Positions 42,035 to 56,398 of a DNA stretch of 64,000 nt are shown here, piece by piece; the first letter of the stretch is position 1, and every line of letters starts with the position of its first letter. The position numbers and the translations under genes are program-made. The notes below the pieces were generated by a model. It ran no database searches and was not told the origin of the DNA. It was given only the letters and a program-made list of their open reading frames with translations. The DNA is from Pleodorina starrii (lineage: Eukaryota; Chlorophyta; Chlorophyceae; Chlamydomonadales; Volvocaceae), in the NCBI GenBank assembly GCA_030267565.1, contig BRXU01000011.1, positions 796,501-860,500 on the forward strand, given 5' to 3'.

Positions 42035-45000
42035 GGGTCGGCATATGGGTCGGCCTACGGGTCGGCCTGCGTTTCGGCCTACGGGTCGGTCTATGGGCCG
42101 GCCTATGGGTCGGCCTATGGGTCGGCCTGTGGGTGAGTCTATGGGTCGGCCTATGGGTCGGCCTATGGGTCGGCCTATGGGTCGGCCTATGGGTCGGTCT
42201 GAAGTCGGTCTATGGGTCGGCCTATGGGTAGGCCTCTGGGTCGGTCTACGGATAGGTCTACGGGTCGGCCTACTGGTCGGCCCATGGGTCGGCCTACGGG
42301 TCGGCCTATGGGACGGCCTTTGGGTCGGCCTTCGGTTCGGCCTACGGTTCGGCCTACGGTTCGGCCTATGGGTCGGCCTATGGGTCGGCCTATGGGTCGG
42401 CCTATGGGTCGGTCTACGGGTCGGCCCATGGGTCGGCCTACGGGTCGGCCCATGGGTTGGCCCATGGGTCGGCCCATGGGTCGGCCTATGGGTCGGCCCA
42501 TGGGTCGGCCTATGGGTTGGTCTATGGGTCGGCCTATGGGTCGGCCTATGGGTCGGCCTATGGGTCGCCCTATGGGTCGGCCTACGGGTCGGCCTACGGG
42601 TCGGCCTACGGGTCGGCCTACGGGTCGGCCTATGGGTCGGCCTGTGGGTGAGTCTGTGGGTCGGCCTATGGGTCGGCCTATGGGTCGGCCTATGGGTCGG
42701 CCTATGGGTCGGCCTACGGGTCGGCCTACGGGTTGGCCTACGGGTCGGCCTATGGGTCGGCCTGTGGGTGAGTCTGTGGGTCGGCCTATGGGTCGGCCTA
42801 TGGGTCGGCCTACGGGTCGGTGTACGGGTTGGCCTACGGGTCGGCCTATGGGTCGGCCTGTGGGTGAGTCTGTGGGTCGGTCTATGGGTCGGCCTATGGG
42901 TCGGCCTATGGGTCGGCCTATGGGTCGGCCTATGTATCGGCCTATGGGTCGGCCTATGGGTCGGCCTATAGGTCGGCCTGTGGGTGGGTCTGTGGGTCGG
43001 TCTATGGGTCGGCCTATGGGTCGGCCTATGGGTCGGCCTATGGGTCGGCCTATGGGTTGATCTATGGGTCGGCCTACGGGTCGGCCTACGGGTCGGCCTA
43101 TGGGTTGATCTATGGGTCGGCCTACGGGTCGGCCTACGGGTCGGCCTACGGGTCGGCCTATGGGTCGGCCTATGGGTCGGCCTACAGGTCGGCCTATGGG
43201 TCGGCCTATGGGCCGGCCTATGGGTCGGATTATGGGTCGGCCTTTGCGCCGGCCTACGGGTCGGCCTATGGGTCGGCCTGTGGGTCGGTCTGTGGATGGA
43301 TCTGTGGGTCGGCCTATGGGTCGGCCTATGGGTCGGCCTATGGGTCGGCCTATGGGTCGGCCTATGGGTCGGTCTATGTGTCGGCCTATGTGTCGGCCTA
43401 CGGGTCGGCCTATGGGTCGGCCTATGGGTCGGTCTATGGGACGGCCTGCGGGTCGGCCTACGGGTCGGCCTGCGGGTCGGCCTACGGGTCGGCCTGCGGG
43501 TCGGCCTACGGGTCGGCCTATGGGTTGATCTATGGGTCGGCCTACGGGTCGGCCTACGGGTCGGCCTATGGGTCGGCCTATGGGTCGGCCTTTGGGTCGG
43601 CCTACGGGTCGGCCTATGGGTTGGTCTATGGGTTGATCTATGGGTCGGCCTATGGTCGGCCAATGGGCCGGCCTATGGGTCGGTTTATGGGTCGGCCTAT
43701 GGGTTGATCTATGGGTCGGCCTACGGGTCGGCCTACGGGTCGGCCTATGGGTTGATCTATGGGTCGGCCTACGGGTCGGCCTACGGGTCGGCCTATGGGT
43801 CGGCCTATGGGTCAGCCTGTGGATGGATCTGTGGGTCGGCCTATGGGTCGGCCTATGGGTCGGCCTATGGGTCGGCCTATGGGTTGATCTATGGGTCGGC
43901 CTACGGGTCGGCCTACGGGTCGGCCTATGGGTTGATCTATGGGTCGGCCTACGGGTCGGCCTACGGGTCGGCCTATGGGTCGGCCTATGGGTCGGCCTAT
44001 GGGTCGGCCTACGGGTCGGCCTACGGGTCGGCCTATGGGTCGGCCTATGGGTCGGCCTATGGGTCGGCCTATGGGTCGGCCTATGGGTCGGATTATGGGT
44101 CGGCCTGCGGGTCGGCCTACGGGTCGGCCTGCGGGTCGGCCTACGGGTCGGCCTATGGGTTGATCTATGGGTCGGCCTACGGGTCGGCCTACGGGTCGGC
44201 CTATGGGTCGGCCTATGGGTCGGCCTTTGGGTCGGCCTACGGGTCGGCCTATGGGTTGGTCTATGGGTTGATCTATGGGTCGGCCTATGGGTCGGCCTAT
44301 GGGTCGGCCTATGGTTCGGCCTATGTATCGGCCTATGGGTCGGCCTATGGGTTGATCTATGGGTCGGCCTATGGGTCGGCCTATGGGCCGGCCTATGGGT
44401 CGGCCTATGGGTCGGCCTGCGGGTCGGCCTATGGGTCGGCCTATGGGTCGGCCTATGGGTCGGCCTATGGGTCGGCCTATGGGTCGGCCTATGGGTCGGC
44501 CTATGGGTCGGCCTATGGGTCGGCCTATGGGCCGGCCTATGGGCCGGCCTATGGGTCGGCCTATGGGTCGGCCTGCGGGTCGGCCTATGGGTCGGCCTAT
44601 GGGTCGGCCTATGGGTCGGCCTATGGGTCGGCCTATGGGTCGGCCTATGGGTCGGCCTTTGGACCGGCCTACGGGTCGGCCTATGGGTTGGTCTATGGGT
44701 TGATCTATGGGTCGGCCTATGGGTCGGCCTATGGGCCGGCCTTTGGGTCGGCCTATGGGTCGGCCCACGGGTCGGCCTATGGGTCGGCCTATGGGCCGGC
44801 CTTTGGGTCGGCCTATGGGTCGGCCCACGGGTCGGCCTATGGGTCGGCCTATGGGTCGGCCTATGGGTCGGCCTTTGGGTCGGCCTTTGGGTCGGCCTAC
44901 GGGTCGGCCTATGGGTTAGTCTATGGGTTGATCTATGGGTTGATCGATGGGTCGGCCTACGGGTCGGCCTATGGGTCGGCCTACGGGTCGGCCTACGGGT

Positions 45001-45078
45001 CGGCCTATGGGTCAGCCTGTGGATGGATCTGTGGGTCGGTCGATGGGTCGGCCTGCGGTTCGGCCTACGGGTCGGCCC
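42035..45078 (+). repeat. 12-bp satellite, forward array
   Basis: About 250 copies of the unit GGGTCGGCCTAT. Common variants are CCTAC, TTGATCTAT, CCTGTGGGTGAG and CCTTT, and these recur in ordered higher-order blocks (for example near 43062, 43525, 43885 and 44160). Because 12 is a multiple of three and the unit has no stop in most frames, several reading frames stay open over hundreds of codons (GRPM, AYGS, VGLW, HRPT patterns). These are artefacts of periodicity. Confidence 0.97.
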
Positions 45079-45508
45079 ATAGACTAACCCACAGACCCAC
45101 CCACAGACCCGTAGGCCGACCCAAAGGCCCACCCATAGGCCGACCCATAGGCCGACCCAAAGGCCGGCCCATAGGCCGACCCATAGGCCGACCCATAGAT
45201 CAACCCATAGACCAACCCATAGGCCGACCCGTAGGCCGGTCCAAAGGCCGACCCATAGGCCGACCCATAGGCCGACCCATAGGCCGACCCATAGGCCGAC
45301 CCGTAGGCCGACCCATAGACCGACCCATAGGCCGACCCGTTAAACGACCCATAGGCCGGCCCATAGGCCGACCCATAGGCCGACCCATAGATCAACCCAT
45401 AGATCAACCCATAGATCAACCCACAGACCGGCCCGTAGTCCGACCCATACCCGTAGACCGACCCATAGGCCGACCCATAGGCCCACCCAAAGACTGACCC
45501 GTGTTTTA
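45079..45508 (-). repeat. 12-bp satellite, inverted arm
   Basis: The same unit in reverse complement (ATAGGCCGACCC). Its variant order at about 45190-45260 matches the reverse complement of forward copies at about 44640-44710, including the rare GGACCGGCCTACGGG variant. So the arm is an inverted duplicate of part of the forward array and not an independent array. Confidence 0.93.
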
Positions 45509-46301
45509 TCCCCGTGCAAAGCACGCTTGTCACTGCGTGCTGAGAACGGCCAGACCGGTAGTGGCTTGTCAAGGCTGGGTACTAACACTATTCAGCACGC
45601 GCAGCTTACTCCAGCGGGCACTCGGCGCGGGGACGTCAGACCTTCGGCCCTTGAGCCGACTTTCGGATCTCTCGGGTGGATTGAAATGCGCGACTTCGCG
45701 TCACGACTCACGAGCTTCGACAGCACCATTTGCACGGTATTACAGCACCGATAAATAACACTATACTTTGCCCGTATCTCCTTGTAATGTTTAGGGGGAA
45801 CAGTTTCAACATAATCTGCATATGGGTTTCGCCTTCTTCATGGTCCTAACCTGCAAAACGGATTGCAAACTGATCCGAATGTTGTAGTAGACTGAAATTG
45901 GGTACCGGCGCATACCAGACCCGACAGCTGCGGCCGAAGCCTAACCCGCGGAAAGCAGGCCCTAGCAACTTGGCGGCTTGCCAACGACCTTGGTACCGGT
46001 CAGCACGTGCGCGCGAACCGTCTGCATTAAGTCTGGCGTCGTAAATGTCTGACACTAATATCATTTATGGTCGCTTCATTAAAGGTTAACACAAAGTTGC
46101 GGACACGTTTGAGTCTTTGAGAGCGGGGTGATCATTACAAAAGTGGAGCTGGTTTCAGGGCCGTCCTCACGGAAGGGGCAACGTGACAACCGATCCTCTA
46201 TAACGCCTACAGTTGAATTCATTTTGGCACTATTGTATAGAGATTAGCGACTCACTGAACCGTTTTAAAGCGGCATTAGTTACTTGCTCAGACTCGGAAC
46301 G
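45509..46301. other. spacer and probable OTC promoter/5' UTR
   Basis: Unique sequence with lower GC than the genes. A CGTGCAAAGCACGC short hairpin follows the satellite at 45511-45524. No other feature was identified. Confidence 0.45.
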
Positions 46302-47969
<1,668 letters not shown>

Positions 47970-49637
47970 GCAGCCGCGGACAGCGCGACCCAGCTAACAC
48001 TCGCGGTCGCTGCGGAAGAGGAGCAGGAGCGGCAGCTATGGAGGGGGAGTGGGAGCGAGGGCGCGCACGAGCGGGCAGGTAGCGCTGCAAGGGAAGGGAC
48101 CCTGCAGCAGCAGCAGCAGCGGTAGCAGCCGCGGCGGCTGCAGTGGCAGCCAGGGCAGCCGTAGCAGCAGCATGGGGGGCGGGGGAGCGCTGGTGCTGGT
48201 CGATGAAAGGGAGGATGAACTGCCTGGGTAATAAAGGGTGGCAGCGCATTGTTGGGTGGTGCCACCGGGCTGCGAGGTTGCCGGTAGCACAGCTCCATGC
48301 GTGTGTGGGGGGGTGTGGGGGGGTGTGTGGTACATGGTTGGGGGTGCGTGCCCCTCTCAAGCTCTCATGAACAAAAGCTCCATGTGGGTCGGGCGGGGCT
48401 GGGTCCCGCCAGCTCGATATGGGTCGGGACAGCGGGAGGCGGCGGCCGACTGTGGACTCCGCTCCTCACGTGAGGCTGCGCCGCAGGCGGCTCCGGGAAT
48501 GAGGTATAGATGGGGGACTTAAATAACTGAACAGCTTGGTGTTCCTTGAGTGCTCCGTGCGCGGCTGGGGGCCTCTTGGCGGTACGAGACAGCGGCACCG
48601 TGCATGGCGTTGGACCCAGCAGTGGGTCGCCTTTCCGGAGAAGAATACGTTTAGTATACGGGTGGTTTTTCCTCACGAATTTAGAGCACCGGGAACACTG
48701 GTGCTGCCACTGGTGTTGGTGGCGGCACCAGTGGTTTGGGAGTGTGCAACTGCTAACGGAGTCTCAACGCCGTGCTGGCGTGGTTGCCTGTTATTTTGCG
48801 AACGCGGCCAGACGTCGAGCGAGCGTGAGCCCTTGTAGCGAGGTGAATAAGATTTGAGTTGACCTGTTACAGCGTTAGGCAGTGGAAGCTTTGCCTGCGA
48901 GGGTTTGGACCCTTGCTGAGGTCTTTGCGTGCATCCACCAGGGGCTGCCAACATCGATCATATGATTTCGGTATCTCCGAACCCCAAATCAATGTAAGAC
49001 ATCGAGGGGACGCTCTTCGGATTGCGATTTGTGCATCTGCCCACCGGGGGTGTTGGTGTCGGTGTACTGGTAATCTACCTCTTGTCTTCTACTGTACTGG
49101 GTTGTATGCCCACTACTGGGTTGTATACCTGTATACCTAACCTTGCGATCGCGCAAGGTGCAAAGATAGCATTGTTGGCTTTGCTGTCTTCTTTTGCTCA
49201 CGAGAAGGGTTACGCCATGAGAGGGAGTCGGCACGCACCGTTTGTCAGGCATAACCACGGACATCGCTTTGCCTGGTCCCCTATCGACAGAAGTTTCTGA
49301 TGAACTTCATGCCAACATTGCTCTCGTGGAGGGATGACGAGACGTTCGGGTCGCTGGTGGTAGCGCAGCGCAGGTGTTCCGACAATGAATCGCAAAACAA
49401 CTATGAAGGTGGTCCGGATTCTTCATAAAAACGGAACTAGTCGCAATAGAGAACGCAATCGGGTACGGCAGAAGTTTACAAGAGTTAGCGGCTCGACATG
49501 GCCCACAGGCACGACTGGGCATCTTTACTTTATCGATACATAGCTTACCGCACCAATACTGAGAGAACCGGCTTGCACTATCCGCCTGCTACTTTTGCAA
49601 TTGACGACGGGCCTCTTGCCAGTGACCGGGGGCAAGG
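47970..49637. other. OTC 3' region and spacer before CFAP52
   Basis: A GCAGCAGCAGC-rich stretch (48100-48180) follows the OTC stop and is probably 3' UTR. GC falls from about 48640 on. No gene was recognised; open frames are short and lack family features. Confidence 0.5.
48993..48997 (+). terminator. candidate poly(A) signal TGTAA for OTC
   Basis: First TGTAA noted downstream of the OTC stop, about 1 kb away. Distance is long but within the range seen for volvocine 3' UTRs. Confidence 0.35.
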
Positions 49638-52600
49638 ATGGCTGAGCCACTAGTCCTTAACTCGGTGATAGGTTTCGGTGGTCAAATAGACAATGGCCTT
49701 CTCGTGCACCCTGACGGGCGAACCATCATATATCCGTTGGGCAGCACCATCGTTCTACGTGACCGAACTGACCCGCGGTCGCAAGAATTCTTGCAAGGAC
49801 ACAGCGATAAGGTACATAGATAAACAACCAGCTATGAGGGCCACCATGGACGGGCTCTCAGCTGCGGCCGCGCCCCGGTGCTCTCGCAGGTCTCCTGCCT
49901 GGCGCTGTCGCGCTCGGGCAAGTACCTAGCAACGGGGCAAATAACATACATGGGCTTCACGGCAGACATCATCATCTGGGACCTGGAGACCAAGCAGCTC
50001 TTACACCGTATGGCTCTGCACAAGGTGCGAGGAACGTCCCGACGCGCACGATCTGCAACGTCCGGCACTTGCCGATTCCTGTTCGCTCGCCCGGCTCGCA
50101 GGTCAAGGTCCAGGCGCTAGACTTCTCCTGTGATGAGCGGTATCTGGCTTCCCTGGGAGGGCAGGACGACAATGCGCTGGTGAGCCGGCGGTTGGGAGCA
50201 CATGCGCCCACACATGGGCGGGGACCGGCACACCCTGCACGAGATGCTCCTCCCCCTTCTTAACGGCGGGCGCAACCAGCCGCTTGCAATAACCCTATCC
50301 GTGGGACCTAAAACGGGATAGCGGCACCATCACAGATATCAGAGTTCTGCGAAGGGACGCCACACACGCAGCAATCACCCCTTCCCGAATCTGCCCGCGC
50401 GCAGGTGCTGTGGGACGTGCAAACCGGCAATGCCATCTGCGGCAGCCCCACTGCCACCAACTTCACCACGTGCGTCAAGTTCTTCAACAACAGTAACGAC
50501 CGGCTGGTCACGGCGGGCAACTTCAACCTCAACGTGTGGACATATGACTCGGTCAACAATAAGCTGCGGCCGCAGGACGCCAGCCTGGGGACGTTGAAGC
50601 GCGTGTTTAAGACCATCTGCATAGACGTCAACGACCAGTATGTTCACTGCGGAACCACCACCGGAGACGTGCTGCAGGTGCGGAAGGCGGACAGCAGCAG
50701 GAACAGCAGCAGCAACAGCAGGCGCCAGCTACGGATGCCACGCCCCCTCTCCCGACAGCACCCGAACCCGGGAATCCCTCCATGGCTTGGCAGTCTCAGC
50801 AGCAACGTCCCCGTCACGTTGGGCAGATGCCAAAGACACCACTTGCACACACCGCACATATAGTACAAAACGAATTACGCTATCATGACAGTGTTTCCGC
50901 GGCGTCGATGGGGGACTAAGCGGGGCCGTCCGGCGTCAAGGGGGGCATCGAAGGCTAGGGCACGCAGTCGAGCAGTGCTGTGGGGCGGCCTGCTGCTTCA
51001 GATGTCTGGCAAGACGCGGGGCACGAGGCTATGGCACGCTGCCCAACAAACAAGCGGTGTAGCGTCCCTGCGTCGAGTCGAAACCGGGAATTCGAAAACG
51101 TCCACGGGCCCAGGCGTCCCGTCAATGACAGCTATCCATACCACACGCCCCGCTGATGCGACTCTGCAGCCCCCCTGCATGGGTTTACTCTTAGTCTCCT
51201 TTGTCCCCACCCCGCAGATTGCCCTCGAACGCGTGCTGTTTAAGAACACGGGGCCGGCCAAGGGCAACGTGCAGCTAGGCGTCACCGCATCGTGTGAGGC
51301 GCCAACTGGGGATCTGATGGTGGGAGGCGGCGATGGGTCGTTGCAGGTGGGTGGGTGGGTGGGTCGCTGGGTGGGTGGGTCGCTGCTGGCTGAGCTGCTG
51401 GCGGCGCCTCGTGGGTTGCACTGAGTAGGGCTGGGCTGGCCGCTCGAAAGGGCTGGCATCCTGGCGGGTGCTCGTATACGGCCACCAGCTTGGGCCGGTG
51501 GCCTGGTGGGACCCATTGCCAACCAGTGCCAAGGAGCGCGACGCAAGCCGTTCACGTCACAGCGGGGTGGGAGCGGGTTGCGGCATGGCCCTACGGTACT
51601 TCCAGTGAGCGCCGCCGCGGCAAGTCTCACGTTCGCATGTGGCCTGGCTGCGGGCTTTTGCGGCTGTCGCCCCGCCAGGTCCTGCGAACCGCCCCGGAGC
51701 CCTCCTCCGCCAACCCCAAGCTGCTCCGCAAAATGACCGCGCTGGCAGCCACCAAGCTGGAGGGCGCCGTGACGTCCATCAGCCTGGCCGATGTGACCAG
51801 CCGCTCCTTCACCTTCTATGTGGGGACGGCCATGTGCAACATCTACAAGGTCATATACGAGCCAGCCACCGGCAGGTGGGCATCGGCGATGGGTCTGGCG
51901 GGGTCGGTGGGGTATAAAGAAAATTTCGCAGCGGTGGGGCGGACTGGGTGGTGGACTGGAGGTGGGTGGCGCGGGCCTGCGGGGCGCGGGGAGGGGATGG
52001 GGGGAATCTAGCGGGCACAAGGAGAACGCGTGGGGGCAGCTGGGCCGGGGAGGCGGCGGAAGGACGGAGGTGAGGGTGGGGTGAGGGGATGCGGGCGGCG
52101 AAGGCGCTGTCCTGCAGGCTGGCGGGGTTGGGAAGGCGGGAGGGCTGAAAAGGGAACCGCAGGGAACGCGGGGGCTGCAAGGTTTTGACGCTTGGCCAAG
52201 TGTACGCTACCGGGGCAGCAGCAGCCGGCAGCTGGACCGACCCCTGGGTCGTCATCTGGGTCGGGCTTTGGCATCGGCATCCACTCACGTCGGAAAGTAA
52301 TGAGCCGGGTACGGTACGCGATGAAAGCGAACTCACGCACGGACTAGGCCGGGCCGCTGATGGCGGAAGCTTCGCGATGCGGCCGCTGGGACCTGCTGGA
52401 GTCGCCGACCCACGGCGTCCACAGCTGCAGACCGCCATCGCGGAACGCCATCGGGGGCAATGGGCGTTTGCGGCGCCCCCCGGGGCTGCTGCTGTGGCCC
52501 GGCGGTGCAGCGCATGCCGCCGCGGCGGAGTGGCGGTGACAGCGACCATTTGGGGGTACCGTAAAACGAGGGCGAGGAGGAGCGGTCTCTCGTCGCATGG

Positions 52601-55113
52601 GCAGCCACCCGTCCCTGTCCCTGCTACCCTGGTGCCGCCTGGCCAGCAGCAGCAGCAGCAGCAGCAGCGGACGGTCACAGCTTGGACCTCCGCACCCGGG
52701 GTTGCGCCGGGACGAGCGACCGCAACAGCGCCTTAGCCGCACCCGGGGTGGCGCCGGGGATAGCGGGCGGTGGACGGGCCGGAAGGCATTGGCCTCTGGC
52801 AGCAGCCCCCCAAGCGCTCCCCGCAGCGGCAAGGAGGCCTCAGCCAGCCTGCGTACCTCACCGTGAGAGGGCCACCTCGGAAGGGCGTGTGCGCAACCCC
52901 TGGGGCCGTAGGGGTTGCTGTCTACCCCGCCACCCCTGCGAAGGCCCGGAATCATGGTCTACGTGGCTCGCTTGTGGTTCCATTATTTGTGGTCCACATT
53001 GCCTCTTTGGTTTGCTCTCATGCGGTCTTCCTGCCATCACCCCTCCCTCCGCTGTCCTTTGTCCGTCGCGGAACAGGCTGAAGGAGGAGCTGATCCAGAC
53101 GGCCCACGCCGACAAGATCAACGGGCTGGCTTTCCCTCACGAGTACTCGGAGGTGTTCGCCACCTGCGGCACCGGCTTCATCCGCTTGTGGCACCTGACC
53201 ACATGCCGCGAGCTGCTGCGCATCTCGGTGCCCAACCTCGAGTGCCACTGCGTCACGTTCACCACGGTGAGGAATTTGTTTTTTGAGGAGTGAGGAGTGA
53301 GGGTACTGGTGATCATTAACAACAAAGTGGTACTGGTGGTACATTACACAAACCGCAGCGATGAGGGTGAGGGATGCTGACGGTGAGGGCAAGGGCTGAG
53401 GGCCGCTGGGACCTGGGAGGGTGGCTGCTGCCGGACGGGACGAGAGGAAGGGCCGCCTCGTCTGCCAGTGGGCCGGTGGGCCGGCGGATGGGCCGGGGCG
53501 AAGCAGGACGCAACTGGGGGGCGAAGCACGTCCGGGCGTGTCATGGAGTGCCCTGTGTGGAGTGCTCCTGCTCAATCCCATACCGGAGACAGCCACTGGG
53601 TGCTCATCCGCCCATTTGCGCTTGGCTACTGGGTGCCCCTCGTCTGCTCCTCTCGCCCCACCCCGCCGCACCTTGTCGCCAACAGGACGGCAGCGCCATT
53701 CTGTCGGGCTGGTCCGACGGCCGCATCCGGGCGTTCGGGCCGCAGTCGGGCAAGATCATCTTCACCATCAACGACGCGCACCAAAAGGCCGTCACCGCCA
53801 TCGCCTCCACCAGCGACTCGTCAAAGATCATCAGCGGAGGGGAGGAGGGCATGGTGCGCGTCTGGCGCCTGGGGCGCACCTCCCAGGTGGGTGGGTGGGA
53901 GGGTGGGCGTGTGCTTGCGTCGGTGAGGGCGAGAGAGAAAAGGGGGGCAGAGAGGAAGAGGGAGAGGAAGGGAAACAGAGAGCTGGGCGCCCGCAAAGCG
54001 CGAACTCTTAAGCGGTTGCCAGCCCACACGGCGCTGCGGCTTATGCGAATCCTGCTTGAACTTACACTCTTACACTCGTACCACGGTACCACGGTACCAG
54101 CACAAGCATCATCTGGCTCCCTGTCTGGCCGCGCAACCCTCACCGGCGCATGCGCATGTAGGGGGATGGCACTTGGCTAATTGGCTGTTGATTCGCTCCC
54201 GCCCCTCGGCCCCCCTCCCGCCGCGCCTCTGCCGCGCAGTCCCTGGAGGCTTCCATGAAGGACCACAAGGGCCCCGTCAACTGCATCCGCGTCAAATTCG
54301 CCGACGACGAGTGCGTGTCCGCCTCCTCGGACGGCTCGTGCATCATCTGGGACCTGCACACCTACAAGCGCCGCACCAGCCTCTTCTCCAACACGTTTTT
54401 CAAGTCCGTGGTCTATCACCCGGACGAGTCGCAGCTGGTCACCACGGGCACGGACCGCAAGGTGAGGACAGCGCGCGATGCGGTGCCGCGGGGTGGGGCG
54501 CGGGGGCGAGCTGAGTCTTTTGGGTGGGTGGGGGGGTGGCGGCCTGGGTGGCAAGAGGAGGGTTCGGGAATGAATGCTTCTTGGTCTAAGACGGGGCCGC
54601 GGCGTTGCAGAGGCCTGTGTCCACCGGGCTTCTTACCGGCCCTCATGTCATGCATTTGCGTGGGGGGCAGCTCACCTGCCGCTGCTTGCCGGGTCAGGCC
54701 TTCCCTTCCCTTTCCCTAGCTCCCAGCTTACGCCAACTCCGACCCCGAACCCTGACCGTTGGCGCTCGCTGCTGCTCCCGCCCCCTGCCCCGCACCCCGA
54801 CCCCTTTCAGATCACGTACTGGGACGCGTACGACGGTAACGCCATCCGCATCATTGACGGCTCTGACGGCGATGAGGTGAACGCGCTGGCGGTGGATCGC
54901 GACGGTGAGGCCATCGTGTCTGGCGGCGGCGACAAGCTGGTCAAGCTGTGGGGCTACGACGAGGGGCACTGCTACTTTGTGGGCGTGGCGCACAGCGGCG
55001 CGGTGTCCGGCATCGGCGTCACGCCAGACAAGCAGCGCATCGTGTCGGTGGGCACCGAGGGGGGCATCTTCATCTGGGACTACCAGCGCCCGCAGACGCT
55101 GGCGGACATCTGA
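49638..55113 (+). CDS. CFAP52: cilia- and flagella-associated protein 52 (FAP52/WDR16)
   Basis: WD-repeat protein inside the ciliary B-tubule, where the conserved family stabilises the doublet near the inner junction. Exons 49638-49811, 49890-50024, 50102-50179, 50405-50677, 51218-51346, 51679-51875, 53077-53266, 53686-53886, 54240-54461, 54811-55113; 633 residues against about 620 in human. Diagnostic matches to the family: HPDGRTIIYPLG, FLQGHSDKVSCLALSRSGKY, MGFTADIIIWD, CGTTTGDVLQ, FATCGTGFIRLWH, RELLRISVPNLECH, NDAHQKAVTAIA, SDGSCIIWDLHTY, VSVGTEGGIFIWDY. The two seven-bladed WD40 propellers of the family are covered end to end with no gap. All phases agree. Its presence implies a ciliated organism. 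Confidence 0.96.
51909..51938 (+). repeat. dispersed intronic element in CFAP52
   Basis: GGTATAAAGAAAATTTCGCA then GCGGTGGGGC, in the 1.2-kb intron 51876-53076. It shows that the element spreads beyond the giant gene. Confidence 0.55.
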
Positions 55114-56398
55114 TTTGGCGGCGGAGGGGGCCGTGGGGAAATGGAGGGAATGGAGATGGGAAGGGCGGTGGAGGGGGCGGGGCGGGGCAGCAGGGCGGGT
55201 GGGGGAGGGGCTGAGACCGGGGCCGAGAGCCGGTGCTGCAGCTGCAGAGGTGGTGGCGGGCCGCGTTGTGACTTGTGACGGATGCGCCGCGGGCGCAGGC
55301 AGCGGTTTGTGCGTGTCGCTGGGGACGCGTGCCGCTGGGGACCCGCGAAGGCGGTCGCCGGCGGCAAGAGCTGCTCTATCGCCGGGAGCCTCTGTGCAAG
55401 AGGCTGCTGGGGCTTGGGGGCGGGGCGCTCGGCTGGCGCTGGGGGTGACGGGATCCTCTCTGGATGTGTTTAGAATTGCTTCGGGCCGGGCATGGTACCG
55501 TAGGGTATGATCATCTGCACATATAGGTTCGCGCTTGACAGCAGGGAGGGGGCCAGGGGATGGTATTTGGGAAGCATGGGACGACGTGACCCGTGGGTCA
55601 GCCAGTGCGTTGCCATGGCAACGTGGGTGCGGTGAGGCCACCCCACGACTTGTGACTACTGAGTAATAGGACAACTGCTGCCGGTTCTCCGGCGGGCGTT
55701 ATTTCAGTCTTCCTTTACATGGGCTGCCGAACAGCACCGGCGGCAGTCCTTTTGACCGACCTCCTGTTCCCTAGCTGGTCTGGATGTTGGTGGATGGTGG
55801 GGTAGCTGGCTGCGTGCGCCGGGGACTGCGGGCTTCCAAGTTCCAACACATAAAGTGAACGATATTGATTGATCCGACCGCGGGGGACTGCGAGCGCATG
55901 GCACTCTGCGTTCGACCGTGATGAAGTAGCGTAGGGTCGAGCTTGTACATTCGCGGGAGCGTCATGACTGTGCGCTTGCGATGAAGATGCACCGAGTGCG
56001 ATTGAAATGCCCAAGAGGCGCCCTGACACCTTTCTTCGCCACTGCTCTCTGGTCGACGCGCCCTCGCCCTTTTTGGTCTTAAACCGAAAGCGAAACGGGC
56101 CTCCAGACCCGATGTGCCCCGCGTCCGAACCTCCTGCTACCAGTGCCCGACGCAACTGACAAACGGACGTCCAACACCAAGAAATACCGGATCGCAAACA
56201 GGGACGACAAGTCGCACTTCGAGTCATGAGCGACCGAGCCTGAAGCTGCTGCTACGCCGTGCAGATGCGGTGACATGCACAGCCACAGCGACATTCCACT
56301 CAAGCGTGTCTCTCCAAGTCACTCCATCGCCTGTACACACAACCGGCCGTCCATGATGCATCTCAACGGTGCACTGATCACGCACAACTACTACGGAA
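55114..56398. other. convergent 3' region of CFAP52 and the ACBP gene
   Basis: GC-rich G-tracts directly after the CFAP52 stop, then ordinary unique sequence. Contains one GACCCGTGGGTC palindrome (55588-55599). No gene was recognised. Confidence 0.5.
55715..55719 (-). terminator. candidate poly(A) signal TGTAA for the ACBP gene
   Basis: TTACA on the plus strand, about 680 bp past the stop of the minus-strand gene ending at 56399. Confidence 0.4.

Noticed and set aside
41957..45497. Several very long open frames (up to 981 codons) across the satellite on both strands
   Set aside because: They are the translation of a 12-bp repeat in every open frame (GRPM, HRPT, AYGS, VGLW). No start context, splice pattern or non-repetitive domain supports them.
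42035..45508. Possible CRISPR-like array
   Set aside because: There are no unique spacers; units are directly abutting 12-mers in a eukaryotic context.
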